Positions 21,216-33,149 of a stretch of 64,000 bases of DNA are shown piece by piece. The stretch is from positions 1 to 64,000 of the forward strand of contig JAMZAV010001731.1 of assembly GCA_024449915.1 (NCBI GenBank), given 5' to 3'. Source of the DNA: Sweltsa coloradensis. Its lineage: Eukaryota; Arthropoda; Insecta; Plecoptera; Chloroperlidae. The position numbers and the translations under genes were made by a program. The notes below the pieces were generated by a model. It saw only the letters and a list, made by a program, of their open reading frames with translations. It ran no database searches and was not told where the DNA came from. Each line of letters opens with the position of its first letter. Positions within the stretch are counted from its first letter, which is position 1.

Positions 21216-22929
21216 CTGGCAGTGTTCTCTAACTCAGGCTGAACCAGAATTTGAACCCGCGACCGTCTGCATTGGAACTTGGAAGGAGTAATAAACTCAA
21301 AAATAAGACTAATGACTTAGCCACACTAATAGATAAATAAAACAAATATTTATATTTTGTTAAGATGCCTCCCATGATACAGGTTTATTTAACAAAACAC
21401 CGATGCAGAGTATTTTCATTTTTCATATAAGATTAATTAATGCAATGCTTATCATTAATCAATTACACAAACCGTAAATAATTGCCATTTTACTTGAAAT
21501 GTTACTTTGCCTCTGCTGTTATAATTTGTATTATGTTGATAGGATTGATATTTGATATTCGCCAAGAGCTCGCTCGCCTTGCTCACCTGTGACAGCTTAA
21601 TCTTGGATATATATAACAACTGTGCTGAGATCAGAAATACATTGCTTTAATTGTGTAAATTGTTATTGATGATTATTTTTATGAATAACAAGTAGGCTGT
21701 ATTATCTAATTGTAATTATTACACTCTCATTGAAGTGCTAACAATGTGGAGCAGGCAGATAGGATGTTGGAAGGAGGGGGGATGGGGGATGGGGGTAGAA
21801 GAAGGTAGAAGATTGTCAACAAACTGAAGGAGGAATTCCACCGATCTTGCAACGTTACTTCAGACAATGGAAAGTCAGAAAATGAAGTGTCACAATGTAA
21901 TAATTATATAGGCTTTTTGTTTTTAGTTACTGTGATGACAAGCGAACTGAAAGTAATAATTTGCTTTTGGTTTCTGTGGCTTAAGGGCGTATCAACCATT
22001 AGGTCATAATGCACCACTCTAGCCTAGGGGATCTAGGGAGGAGGGGCACATGCTGGTCAGAACCAGCTACAGGTGGGCGAGGAAAGGTTGGTCGTCATCA
22101 TCTTTGTCATTGTCATTGTTCATTGTGTCATTGTCATCATCATCGGGGAGGTACCTAGTCAAGGGAAGGGGTAGGTGGCCCCGACGACCATTGCCAGAGC
22201 TTGCTTTTAGTTTTGGGGAGTAAAACTACCCTTCATACTAGCTGATGTTTGCGAGATTGACTTGTTCTTTTAAATTGCCTTTAACGATTAGCAGAACCAT
22301 GCTCTGGGCCAATTCTACCTCGGGCCCAGACGGGGGGATAATAGCTTGCACTGACTTTTGGAACCGTACTCCCTATACAATGGAGGTAAAAGAATACAAA
22401 TCAAAATACGGGGTCCACTTTTATTTATTACGCTGTTTTATGATTAAATATGTTTGTAAATTACTCCCTATTGAGTATTTGTACCGTTTTGTATAGGCCT
22501 ATCAGCTGTTATTCTTATATTAATCATGTTCCGACAAAATGTTTGTAGACATTGTAATGCCTTGCATTCTAACTTTATTTATTTTTATTTTGTTTAGACG
22601 TGATGTCTAATGGCAAGCAGTCGACATACTGTAAAACACCATGCTACCAACCCGAATCTGAACTTAGCAATGATATTTAACACCTATAGTAGGCTAAATC
22701 CCCAGTCTCGAATACGTCCGCACAGGCGCAAGCATACAAAATTGAAGCGTCAATCTGACCTGTTCAAGATGGCGATTTGGCGTTTTAATTTATGCTTGTT
22801 AGAACAACATATTTGAAGTGCATTTAGATGGTTCAAATTGAATTGTTTAATGTTTTCAACTGAAGACTAGAATAAAGTTAATGTACCTGTATTTTGTATT
22901 AAAAACTTCATTTAAACTGGAACTCACTG
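21216..22929. other. Region without recognised genes; tRNA B-box-like trace at 21245-21290
   Basis: A minus-strand GGGTTCAAATTCTGG near 21260 may be the edge of a SINE. The rest contains no domain; short CAT-rich runs occur at 22095-22140. Frames of 68-83 codons at 22245-22496 and 22610-22816 (plus) show no recognisable motif. Confidence 0.35.
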
Positions 22930-23195
22930 TCCAACAAAAATTATTTAAATTGAACATTCAAAATGCGAATCGTGTGCCCAAGCTACCACCGCAATGTTAA
23001 AAAAATATTAGCATGTAACATTAACAAATTTCCAAGATAAAATAAAATCACCTCATGATATTTCCCATTTAACACCCTTCAAAAATAATATGTGGGTATG
23101 AAAATATAAAAAAGTTTCAACTGACTGGGATCAAACCCCAGCCTTCCGTGCGGTAGTCTAAATGCTTACCATTAGGCCATGCCGGCCGTGTGGTT
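22930..23195 (-). repeat. tRNA-derived SINE, copy 3 (inverted)
   Basis: Read on the minus strand, it starts with GGCCTAATGGTAAGC (A-box-like) and GGGTTTGATCCC (B-box-like) and continues through ATATTATTTTTGAAGGGTG to ATTTTGAATGTTCAATTTAA, matching 7345-7582. It has an extra 20-odd bases near 22985. The head lies at 23120-23190. Confidence 0.72.
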
Positions 23196-24126
23196 CTCGC
23201 CCCGCTACCTGCCTACTAATACGCAATGAGCTGAACAGCGTTGGGGAGTCACGCGTAACGCATGCTTCTCTCCAGAGATCGCGCTCCGACTCGTCTCGGT
23301 ATGTGGTCACGTGGTCTGTGACTCTCGTAACAAGGATCACTTGCCAGCCAAGTCACTGGCTAAGCGAGACAGGAGATATGAGAGGGTGCGATAATATTTC
23401 TTTCGTCGCATAGACCAAGAGCTGTGGGCGGCGATCTCCGAGAGCTAACTACAAAGCGGTAGGTCATGGTCATTTAAACATTGAATTACAAAACTGCAAG
23501 GAATTCACTTTGTACGCTATCAGATAAAAGAGGTCAATTGTCCAAACAAGAGCGGGGCGGGCTAAAAAAAATCGTAATTTTTTCCTTATCATATTGAGGC
23601 CAACCCAGAAAACGAAATCAGTAGTTTTTAGATTTTACCGTCAAAAACTGCAAAAAAAAGGATCATATTTCTCAAATGAATTACGAATTGACATGTAACT
23701 TTGGGAAAGGTGGATTCAAACCTGATATTTTAAGCACACTCTAGAACCCATCTATATATAATCAAAAACGGTACTTTTTGGCTTAGAACATGATGGGCTC
23801 CGTCCGTGCAAGGCAATTTTTTTATTCTTTCTTTAAAACCCCTACAAACACGTTGAAAATGTCTATATTTATATTTTATACAATGTACGAATATTTACAA
23901 ATTAAGTCAACCGTCCATCGTCATCTAGAAAAGGCATGACAAGAAATACGACGAAGAATCGAGAAACAAAACAGAACATAATGATTTTGTGCCACTTTAT
24001 ATTTTAGGTCATTGTTGTGTAACATAAAAAGACGCCGTATAGTAAGAATAGAGCACGGCAAACGCCTAGTGGCCGGCGCTGCAGCTCATCGTAAGAGGGC
24101 ACCTATACAATCTCTCAGTTGTCCGT
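23196..24126. other. Region without recognised genes
   Basis: The sequence is GC-richer up to about 23460, then AT-rich. No domain, paired ends or tRNA-like boxes are supported. Confidence 0.35.
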
Positions 24127-24391
24127 CAGTGGCGTAACGTTGACATATCAGGGCCCCGTGAATCAGAAAGAGTAAATGAGAAATACCTTTTATCACAGAA
24201 CGGCAACAGAAAGCAACCTCCCGACCCACTTAAATAAAATTAATCTTTAGCAATGAGGGGGGACTATTTCTTATAAATATAGATACAATGCAAATTGTAA
24301 TTATGCCTTTGGTCAGTTAATAATTTTGGGCCCCTGGCAGCGCGGGGCCCCGTTCGGCTGCGCGGTTCGCACATGCCAGGCGCTGGCACTG
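24127..24391. repeat. Short hAT-like element with CAGTGGCG end
   Basis: The left end CAGTGGCGTAACG and the right end CGCTGGCACTG are weakly inverted. GGGCCCCGTG near the left and GCGGGGCCCCG near the right also face each other. No clear 8-bp duplication is seen. The CAGTGGCG start recurs at 25978, 40344, 60291 and 62366, and a start with CAG and GG at spacing is common among hAT elements. Confidence 0.4.
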
Positions 24392-24665
24392 GAAAACGGT
24401 TTATATAAGGAATAATAGGCCTATTTAAAATAGAATAGGTACCAATTTTCGGATAACGCTGCAAGAGGTAGCAATTATTATTAATTCAATATTCGAAGAC
24501 CAATGCAATGTTCTTTTGATTCTCAAAGGGATACATTTATTCTTTCGACGATGACGTATATGAAACTAGGGCGCTTCAACCGGTTAGGTCATATTGTGGT
24601 GCCTGTGATGTTGTAAGTTGACGAGATGAGTTAATGGTGTGTTTGATGATTATATTGTTTTCTAA

Positions 24666-24828
24666 TGGCGTTTTCCACTGACCGCACTCAGGTCGCACTA
24701 TTGCGCCCTAGAGCGCACTGGATTGCTACTTGTCTTTTCATTTGTTCAGTTTTGTAATGTTATTCAAGTGGAGGTTGACAACAATGACATCTCTGCACTC
24801 GCCGAGTGCATGCCAATGGAAAACGCCA
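24666..24828. mobile_element. Small MITE with TGGCGTTTTCCA ends
   Basis: The ends TGGCGTTTTCCACTG and CCAATGGAAAACGCCA are inverted copies over about 14 bases. Inside, GCACTCGCCGAGTGC and GCGCACT words are palindromic. It is 163 bp with no coding content. The target duplication is not clear. Confidence 0.55.
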
Positions 24829-25977
24829 AAGTGTATACAAAAGAAAAGAAAATGATGGTGATGATATTATAGTAATAGTAAAACAAAAGTTATTTATTTA
24901 AATGGAAATAAATAAACTAAAGAAATGTGTATGATGTGAATTAATTTTTTTTATATAAATTACTTACGATGAGAAATTTAGAAAGTTTGCTGCCGTTATC
25001 ATTATAATAATATGTTTTACATATGATTGGGAGAGATCAAATTCATTGTGTGCGCAAGACATCATATTATATGGTATAGCAATTCTTTAATGATTGTAAC
25101 AAACAATCCTGCTGTGATACCAAATTGTATGGTAAATCTAATAAAACATTGAAATATATCCTCTCTAAAGCCAATAAAATACGTTTATGACCAAACCGGA
25201 AAACAGTAGAAGCTCTGTATCAATATTGTGCTTCCTTGAGTATACAGCACTTATTATTATATTGACGTTTTCGTTACTTTTTCAAAGACAAATTCTTCTA
25301 GCACGTAGTACAAAATTCCCGTCAAGGTGTTTAAAATTTCTGATATTTTGTTATGCCTTATCAAGATTTTGATGGAATTATTTATTTCTACATCCCCTAA
25401 ACGGCTGATCAGTGTCGCATTCTAGGCTGAGGATGTGCTTTTAAAAATCGCCGAGTTCAATATCATCCACTGTTGAACTTCACTCACACTGACTTATGCA
25501 ATAATTCTGTATTTATGCTGTTTTCCCATTCGCATGCAACAAGCGCTTTCACATCCGGCTTGTCCGGCAGCCCAATCACAACTCACAAGACAAAGATTCA
25601 AGCCCAAAAATCTCGTATTCACAGGTTTGATTTACTTTTATCACAATCCATTGTAAAAATTGTATTTAGAGTATCTTCACAACCACATAACTGATTTTCA
25701 GTGGAGACAATAAATTTAAAGCAGACCAAGCCAACTCTGAAGGCGCCGATAACTACTATATCGACGAAACTGTAAACACACAAATAGATATGCTGCCAGT
25801 CAGTCACCGAATTGCCAGCACGAGCAATGACACATGTTTGCAATTCTGCATTTAAAAAGATCAAAATTGTGACTTTTGTTGTTGACTTGTTGGGAGGGGA
25901 AGGGGAGTGTTTAGTTCACCCTCGGAAGTTTACACAACATGGAATTTTTAAATTTTGCATACCAAAGTTGGAATCGT
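24829..25977. other. AT-rich stretch without recognised genes
   Basis: No domain is found. Frames of 61-83 codons on both strands lack motifs. Confidence 0.35.
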
Positions 25978-26330
25978 CCAGTGGCGTAGGAACCGGGTGG
26001 AACCGGGGGAGAGGAAGCCGCAGGGGGGGGGGCGCAGGGGGTGCAAAACTAACGTGAATTAAATAATAAATTAATAATCCCAGAATTTCCGTATAGTAAA
26101 TATGCACATACACTTATACAATTCGACAGTCACCTTGGTAAAACGAATATGTTTGCCTGTATGCTTCATCATAACATAAAAAATTAGGTTGAAATTTACT
26201 AAAATGGGCAACTTCAAGTTCATTTGTTTAGTTTTTAGATCGCAGATAGTTGCTGTAAAACATCGTTTACAGAGTCCAAGTGCAGTTCAAACATGACGAA
26301 ATAACACTGTAGTATGGTGAATTTTTGTTT
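25978..26330 (+). repeat. hAT-like repeat of the CAGTGGCGTA family, copy
   Basis: It starts CAGTGGCGTAGGAACCGG, followed by a G-run. The body shares ATCGCAGATAGTTGCTGTA, AACATCGTTTACAGAGTCC and CATGACGAAATAACA with the inverted copy at 28075-28360. Part of the tail is also shared with 40620-40670. No transposase is present. Confidence 0.5.
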
Positions 26331-27573
26331 GTTTTTTTTTAGTTGGAAGATACCTAATATTTTGAGTTGTTTCTTGTTTGTAATTACAACAAAAAAACAT
26401 TTAATTTCAGCAAAAAGGAAAAATTGAAGTTGATGTTGACGTTCCCGGGAATAGCTATATTCATATAATATTAATTTTAGAAATAGACAGTGAGATGAAA
26501 GCTCTGGGTTTTGCGAGTCGAATGGTATGCGTGGCCTTCACCACACAGATTGTCCGTATTGCATTGCTTGATTGTGCGTCAATGACTCACGTCACCGCAC
26601 AACCAACACACACACATGCACACATAAATGCGGCGATTAGCGGCAAACCAAGAGCGAGTCTACTACTCCGAAACACGAGCTAGCTTTGCAAAATGAAAGC
26701 AAGTGCCCCTGGAGCTAGACTACCCGCAACAATATTGACAATAACTTCTAAGATATTTGCGTCTAAACTATACATCCGATTTTGATGAAATTTTAGGACG
26801 TTCTTCAATATAATATTATGTAGAGACCCAATTTTGTATTTTTGTGATAAACTGCATTTTCATTTACATTTTATTCAATAACTCTTTTTTTATGCACTGA
26901 AAAAATAAACGAAAAACTAGGACCCTAAACAAAATATTCTTTAATATGTTACAACAGATTTCATGTAATTATCTGTACCCATTTAGATTTTAATCCTAAA
27001 GTGGCAGAAGTCTGCAACTCCCGAGGCCTCTGAAGTAGAAAAACACATTGTATAATATGTTTTGATCATCAATATGGATGCGTGCTACAATAAAATAATT
27101 ATTAAAACAGTCTTGGATCCCGCTTTTGTGTAAGAATTGTTATTTTGCTGACATTTACTTCTTGTAACGGGCTCGCCACAGCCGAGTGTGTAGTGCACTG
27201 CTCCAGAAGAGTTTGTTAGTTAACGGACACTTAAAATCACATTGAAAAACGCAAACTGCACAACCAGAGATAAAAACTGTTCGTAAAGCTAATCAGTCTG
27301 TTAGCTGACGAACTCTTTAACAACTGATTGAAAAAACCGGGCCTTAGTAGTTTTATAGTTTTGTATTTAGATATCCTATCCCTATCCTGGACAACATGGT
27401 GGAAACTATTTTTATTAGTAAATACTGTATATATTTTCTATGTCCAATAAAAATTATTAAAAATTATAAAATTATAAAACTTATTGATTTTGATTTGACA
27501 TATAGCACTTTTTAACGTAAATTTTATCTTAATAGATAGGGTATCTTGGATAATGTAGAGGAATACAACATGA
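26331..27573. other. AT-rich stretch without recognised genes
   Basis: A 62-codon frame at 26495-26683 (plus) has no recognisable motif. No inverted ends or tRNA-like boxes are supported. Confidence 0.35.
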
Positions 27574-27714
27574 TTATTCGGTTTGCGTAATTTTGACAAT
27601 GACCTGGTTCAGTCGCATTGCTGTTTCCAGGAATTCATGCACAATGTCTGGGTCAGCCACCCGAGGCCTCCCGCTCAACCCTGTGTCAAAGTTCGTGCGA
27701 GCAGGTAGTCGACG
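27574..27714 (-). other. Short open stretch with protein-like composition
   Basis: Read on the minus strand, 46 codons end at a TAA (27574-27576) and include a GLSGRPRVADPDIVHEFL block followed by MRLNQVIVKITQTE. A basic GRPR word followed by an acidic helix resembles the joint between helix-turn-helix domains in Tc1/mariner transposases, but no DDE part is nearby. It may also be the last exon of a host gene. It has no start codon and no proven splice site. I do not recognise it. Confidence 0.2.
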
Positions 27715-28074
27715 TCAGAGCGAGATATGAAGGAGGCGACGGTCAGTGGAAGACTAAATTGCTCTTCAGAATAAATTTTTGCGGAACCTGGTAAAATTAT
27801 TCCTCACTTGTCATGGTCGGACCAATCAACCAAGGGCAGTGCAGAGTATCGGGTCAGCCCATTCACGCCCTTTTTACCCACCCACTTTCTGTCTTGAGCT
27901 TCACACTTGAATGACCTCAAAGGTAGACGTGAACCTTCAGGTTACAAAGGAAAACAAGAGAAAGTTCTGGTGAGAAAAGAAATAGGAAAATAGGAAGAGA
28001 CATTCTTTGGTGGTATGATTACAGAAGAATGAACAAGATGGAACTCCTAGAAGAGAATAACATTATCGATCAGG

Positions 28075-28360
28075 CGCGTCGGAACGTTTTGAAAGTTGGG
28101 GGGGGGGCAAATCCATTAGTAGATTTTGTAGGGTACAGCTGAGGTCTGGGGCAGCTGCCGGAGGCCCTTTAAAAATTTCACTATACGCCTACTAGAGTTA
28201 TTTAGCCATGTTTTAACTGCACTCGGACTCTGTAAACGATGTTTTACATTAACTATCTGCGATCTAAAAACTCAAAACATTAACGTGAAGTGGCCTATTT
28301 TAATAAATTACAACATAATTTTGTATGTAATGACGAAGCATACAGGCAACCATATTTTTG
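28075..28360 (-). repeat. hAT-like repeat related to 25978-26330, inverted
   Basis: From the left it begins GGCGCGTCGGAACG with a G-run. From 28200 to 28350 the minus strand matches the body at 26135-26300 (GCATACAGGCAACC, CGCAGATAGTTAATGTAA, GTTTACAGAGTCCGAGTGCA). The orientation of the two parts conflicts, so it may be two overlapping fragments. Confidence 0.45.
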
Positions 28361-29018
28361 TTTTCCCTCTTAAAAAAAAAAAACTAACTGAAGGCTGTTC
28401 AATATTTCAAATTACGATATCAATTTAATCATTAACACCATTAAACACGAAACACTACACACACACTTACACGTTACTTTACACTTCACACTACACTACT
28501 TACTCTCTAAGAGGAATAATCTTCCCACTTGCCACTTTGCTATAATCACAGTCACTACACTGACTACACCACTCCAAAGATGACTGAACAATGAACGATG
28601 CGACACGACCGAACCAAATCCCAACTTGCGTCTGCCAATAACTCTAGCAAATCATTCAAAGGGATGTCTGGATTAGACCTGAGTCTGAGTCACGTGTCCA
28701 CTCTCACTGAAGTGAGTGACAAGCACACAATACAAGACAGGAGGCTGGTTATAAAAAAAGTCGGATAATCGGTTCAGGCATGGGTACGTCAGCCAACCTA
28801 ACATTCCTGCTATTGTTGGGTTGCGCATTTGGAAACCGGGCGTTTCATTATTACCTGAGAAGATCTTTGATGATAAAGGCCAATAACTCGAATCCATGTG
28901 TAATGATGAGTATAATATAATAGGCCTATCGAATGGGTTAGTGAAAGAGTTGATAAAGGAAAAAAAGAGTCCCCATCAGCTTACGTGAGACGAGCGGATG
29001 TAAATATATACAAACAAA
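28361..29018. other. Region without recognised genes
   Basis: ACAC-rich sequence lies at 28440-28500. A minus-strand 74-codon frame at 28673-28897 begins with a segment ending in a CTCAG/GTAATA donor-like site, but nothing else supports it. Confidence 0.3.
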
Positions 29019-29137
29019 CAATTGTCAAAATGTTTTGGCCCGCGTGGCCTTCGTCATTCCACCATTAAAGAAGTTCTCTTCCTCATCTCTAATGGTGGAG
29101 TGACTAAGCCACATGGGCGGAAACCTTTTGAAAATTG
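29019..29137. mobile_element. Palindromic MITE, 119 bp
   Basis: The arms CAATTGTCAAAATGTTTTGG and CCTTTTGAAAATTG face each other. The pairing continues through GTGGCC/AGCCAC and CATTCCACCATTA/TAATGGTGGAGTG, leaving a loop of about 25 bases. The RNA would form a hairpin. No protein is coded. Confidence 0.65.
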
Positions 29138-29516
29138 TGTTTTTGAATATATTCGCAGTCACCAACGATTCAAGGTAAGCTGTTAAGACTCATTTTTCTT
29201 GTCTCCACTCATTCACAAAATCCATGTCTAGTGAGATTCAAACCAGATTCAAATTTAATGTCTGTATGGTGGGACTTGCCTACCTACTTTTGAGTTGTGG
29301 ATTCCTAAAGTACTTTTAAAATACTAATTCAGTACATTTCACCTTGTACAGCAAACCCTTTTATACACATTCTGAATATATACTCCACAATTTAAACTGA
29401 TCATGTTGCTCCAACTTAAGTTACACTCTACATCTGCTAAGCATAGTTGCATAAAAAGGGATTTACTGTGCAATGAAATAAGAAGTTTACAACTACTGAA
29501 ATGAACTTAGGCTTAC

Positions 29517-29683
29517 CAGAAGTGATCTGCTTGGACACTGTTCGAACACTGCTTGTACACTGTTTGGACACCGCTCGTAGTGAGAGGATCTCGATGTGGG
29601 CCAGTCTAGGAGTGAAACTCGGTTTTGCGGCAGGGACACTTTTGAGGGGCGGTGCTTCATCCAGTAACAACACCGTATGGCAG
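29517..29683 (-). CDS. Candidate spliced exon, minus strand (unknown protein)
   Basis: A GC-richer island lies between a good acceptor (TTTTCTTCTTTCCAG, AG at 29685-29684) and a good donor (TCTG then GTAAGC, GT at 29516-29515). One frame is open throughout: after a first split base it reads CHTVLLLDEAPPLKSVPAAK and ends SVRTVSKQITS with one base left over. The intron phases would be 2 before and 1 after. No family is recognised; it is serine-rich with a VSKQ repeat (AVSKQCTSSVRTVSKQ). A frame this short can be open by chance, so coding status is unproven. It may belong to the set of minus-strand islands at 43558-50953. Confidence 0.33.
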
Positions 29684-29704
29684 CTGGAAAGAAGAAAACA
29701 TTAA

Positions 29705-31775
29705 ATTAATAACTTCTAATCTTATTACAAGACTTAACTTCTGATCACACAGACTAGCAATTTCAAACTTTCCCTTCCACGTCATGCAGTTCAGACAGCG
29801 ACTGGACGTCATTGCTTAGCAGAGGAGTTCCTGAAGATGGCGTGACATCCAACGATCTGAATATGAAGCCCTTCACTTTTAATCTCGAAACAACCTACAC
29901 TCTGTGCCTTATGCAACCTCTTTAATACGTACATATTTTATCAAGGATTAACCTTTAAATAAATCAAAGTGTGATTTAACACAGATTATTACATTTATTC
30001 AACAATTCAATTCAATTGAAATGGAGAAATTATTATGTAAGTAAATGATAGAACATATACATATTTTTTTGTACCCCCCACCTCGTATAGTAACACCCTT
30101 GCCAACTAAAAAGAACATTTAAAATACTTGAATGGAAATAACTCTTTATTTTACTATATATTATAGGGATTGTTCACCTCTTATGTAAAGGTTTACACAG
30201 ACATCTATTTACCTAAATAGACTCCACTTACAACAAATTATTGACCAAAAATAATCGTAGTAATGCTAAATTAATTGCTAAATGTGCAAAGAAATTTCCT
30301 TCATCTTCCCCACTTATCAGTCGTGGCAACAGTGCACCAGTAGCGGCCGGCAGAGTGTCGAGTGTCGAGGCGAGCTGCGTCATCTTATTGGGCTATTACT
30401 TAGCACGCGACACAAGCTTTGAAGGAGGGTGGGGGATAAGACATTGATACTCGGTTTAAATTAGGTCGAAACAAAACACATGTGCATCTCTCAACCCGGC
30501 TGAGATGGATTTAATAAATTCTGGATTGATTTACATAACATGTACATCTGTTATTCACACAAAGCAAAATACAAATACGCCTATACAATCTTGTAATCTC
30601 GTGTATGGAGCACAGCAGGCATGTCACTGTTTACTCTAGAATAAGCAGGAGAAGGCAAATAACGTTCCAATAGGGTTCACTTTCAGTCTTATCTTGAGTC
30701 TTGACGATGACTATTTTTGTGTACTTGGAACGATCATATTTCCTTTAAAACTTTTCATTTCATTTCATTTATTGTCTTGTCTCTACGCTAGGTTCGGCCA
30801 TTCCATTAGCACAAGTATCAAGTGATTATTACAAAATTATGAAATTCTGCTGTTTCAACAATCGACTTGTGTGTCCCCCCCCACCCCCCCGGGCTACCAT
30901 GCCAGTATTCTTTGCCTGTTGTCCAATATGCTGTTGACGGTGATTTTTATCTATATTTATGTTTGGAATGGTTCTAATATATTATGAGCCAGCCTGCATC
31001 TACTCGAAAAACGATAAGCTATTAGGAAGAGTAAACAACACTGTCCGAAAACCTTACGCATACTTTTTCACATTGTATTGTATTATATCATACATATTAC
31101 TCACTACTAGTATATCATACTAGTAATAATGAGGTGAGGTATGTATACCCTCAGTGTCACTGATATAATATTGTTTATCTTTTTACGGTGCATAGTACAA
31201 GCGTAACACGCGAGACTTATTCGGGAGGTCCCCGGTTCGAATGTTTGATACTTACCACTGGCAACCCTGACATTTACGTTTTTACGAAAACTGACGCTAT
31301 CCCATAGCTACTTTATTAGCAGAATGTATTTCAAAACAAATGTTGTTGACCAGACCAGTGTTATGTATTGTTAGTGATTGTGAACGCATGTCTTCCGCTT
31401 TGGTTTTAGTAGAAGCTGTAGAACAGACTATTTCGACAGATAGACCGGGACCTGTCTCGCGCGTTACATGCCGCTAGTGGATGTGCTGTGTTGCAACACC
31501 TCGCCAGCTTCAGAACAGCGACGTCCAGGGCCGTAACGCAAATTGCCAGGGCCCTTCCGCAAGAATAGTTTTCGGGCCCCCTATAGGTGGTTAAGAGCCA
31601 AATCGATTACACAACAAATTAAACCATTTTTGAGCTCTAAGAGAGCTTTAAGAACACAGTTATATTAAAATGAGGTAATTGAATGTAAACTTTTTTCGTT
31701 GATTGTTTTGATCAGATCTGATGTATTAAATGTAGTTATCACGACCCACGAGCAATGAGTTACTGCTAGGCCGCT
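29705..31775. other. Region without recognised genes; SINE trace at 31200-31245
   Basis: At 31200-31245 a GAGACTTATTCGGGAGGTCC block followed by GGTTCGAA matches the tRNA-like family at 52640-52715 and 54030-54110. At 31510-31580 a CAGGGCCGTAACGC start with GGGCCC words resembles the hAT-like element at 24127. The rest has no support. Confidence 0.35.
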
Positions 31776-32534
31776 TCGCGAACGCTTTTTCCAATCGCGT
31801 TGATGGATGAGCTTTTTTTTTAAAAAAAAAAATTGGTCCAATGATTACTATGTTTTTAGATAATTTTTATAATGTAGTATTAATTGCTATGGTACGTAAT
31901 ACCAATTAATAATAGAATGTAAAATAGATCGAGGCCAAAAGACATGCTTTTTGTAAGCATTGTAAGTGATTGATGGCAGATTCATCAAGATTCTATAGTG
32001 ACTTGTTAATTACACCTGTAAAAGGCTTATATTAGTACATTTTATTTCTATGTTTTCGTCAGAATCGGCCCAAAAATCACGAAAATATTGCATTAGAAAT
32101 CGGGAAAAAATCGTTTAAGCACGATTTCCATGAGAAATATTTCTTTGATTGGCCCCAAAATCATAAAACATCTAAATTCAGTGATTTCAAACGTTCCCAT
32201 AAAGTTTCATGAGATCGGAGTAGGCATTTGCCGGTAGCGAGCTAAATATCACAAACGTATCGGATCGCATTAAAAAACGACAAAAATTGTATAAGTACAA
32301 TATTCAAGAGAAATATTTTTTCGATTGTACCCAAAAACGTGGCAGGTCTAAGTTCAGAGATTTCAAATGTCCCTTCCAGTTTTCATCGAGATCGCATGTG
32401 CCGTTGGCCCGGTAGAGTGCAAACATCAGAAAGAAAAAAAAAACACCCGAGCTAATTTTTTTATTTATTTTTTTTTTGGGGGGGGGGGGGGGGGGTGGTG
32501 AAATTGAAGTATTCGCTTTGTTCATCCAATAAGA
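31776..32534 (+). repeat. Dispersed repeat family A, copy 3
   Basis: It follows the order of copy 2 (GCGTTGATGGATGAGC, then AGAATCGGCCCAAAAATCAC, ATGAGAAATATTTCTT, then a second partly duplicated CAAGAGAAATATTTTTTCG). It ends in a G-run and GAAATTGAAGTATTCGC. The central third is present twice in diverged form (32090-32240 and 32270-32420), which makes this copy longer than the others. Confidence 0.65.
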
Positions 32535-33149
32535 ACTAACACTATAACACGTGGCTATAAATCACGTCTTGTATTAATTTAAAGAGTCACACGACACGTC
32601 TGCACGTTTTGAAGACAAAACTGAAACTAATCTCTACACCTACCTGTTGACACTTGAAAATCTACATTTGACTAAAAATAGAATACATGTTCATCGCGTC
32701 TCACCCTAATTTTACGTTTAGTTGGTTGCAAAGGATTGAAATAAAAATTTACCACATGCCCTTGAAATGAACAAGAGATGCATGCCTGCAACAGGCTACT
32801 AATCTTTCCCTTTTCTATTCATACTCTTTTCCTCAAGGACGAGTGATAAAAAAACGCTTCCCGCAGCAGACCTGGTAAATTAACTGAGCACAACCGAATT
32901 TAGGTAAAAATGTGTTATTTTTTCTTACATGTCGAAAACGGACAGTTTGAAATTTGATTACAATAAAACAAGGTCTGTACTTCTGGCAAGCCGGGCCCCC
33001 CTACACGTTGGGCCCCCCCGCTTCGCGGGGGCGGCGGGGGTCTCCTTTACGGCACTGGTGACGTCACTGTTCTTGAGCGCGGCGATGAATTTAAAGACCC
33101 CTATTAACATAGGTCGGGAAATAAACACAAACTTCTTAGTGTTTGTTTC
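32535..33149. other. Region without recognised genes; GC-rich hairpin at 32998-33030
   Basis: CCCCCGC and GCGGGGG face each other across TTC near 33010. No domain is seen. Confidence 0.4.

Noticed and set aside
32304..32525. Proline-rich protein on the minus strand
   Set aside because: It depends on a G run and repeat family A sequence.
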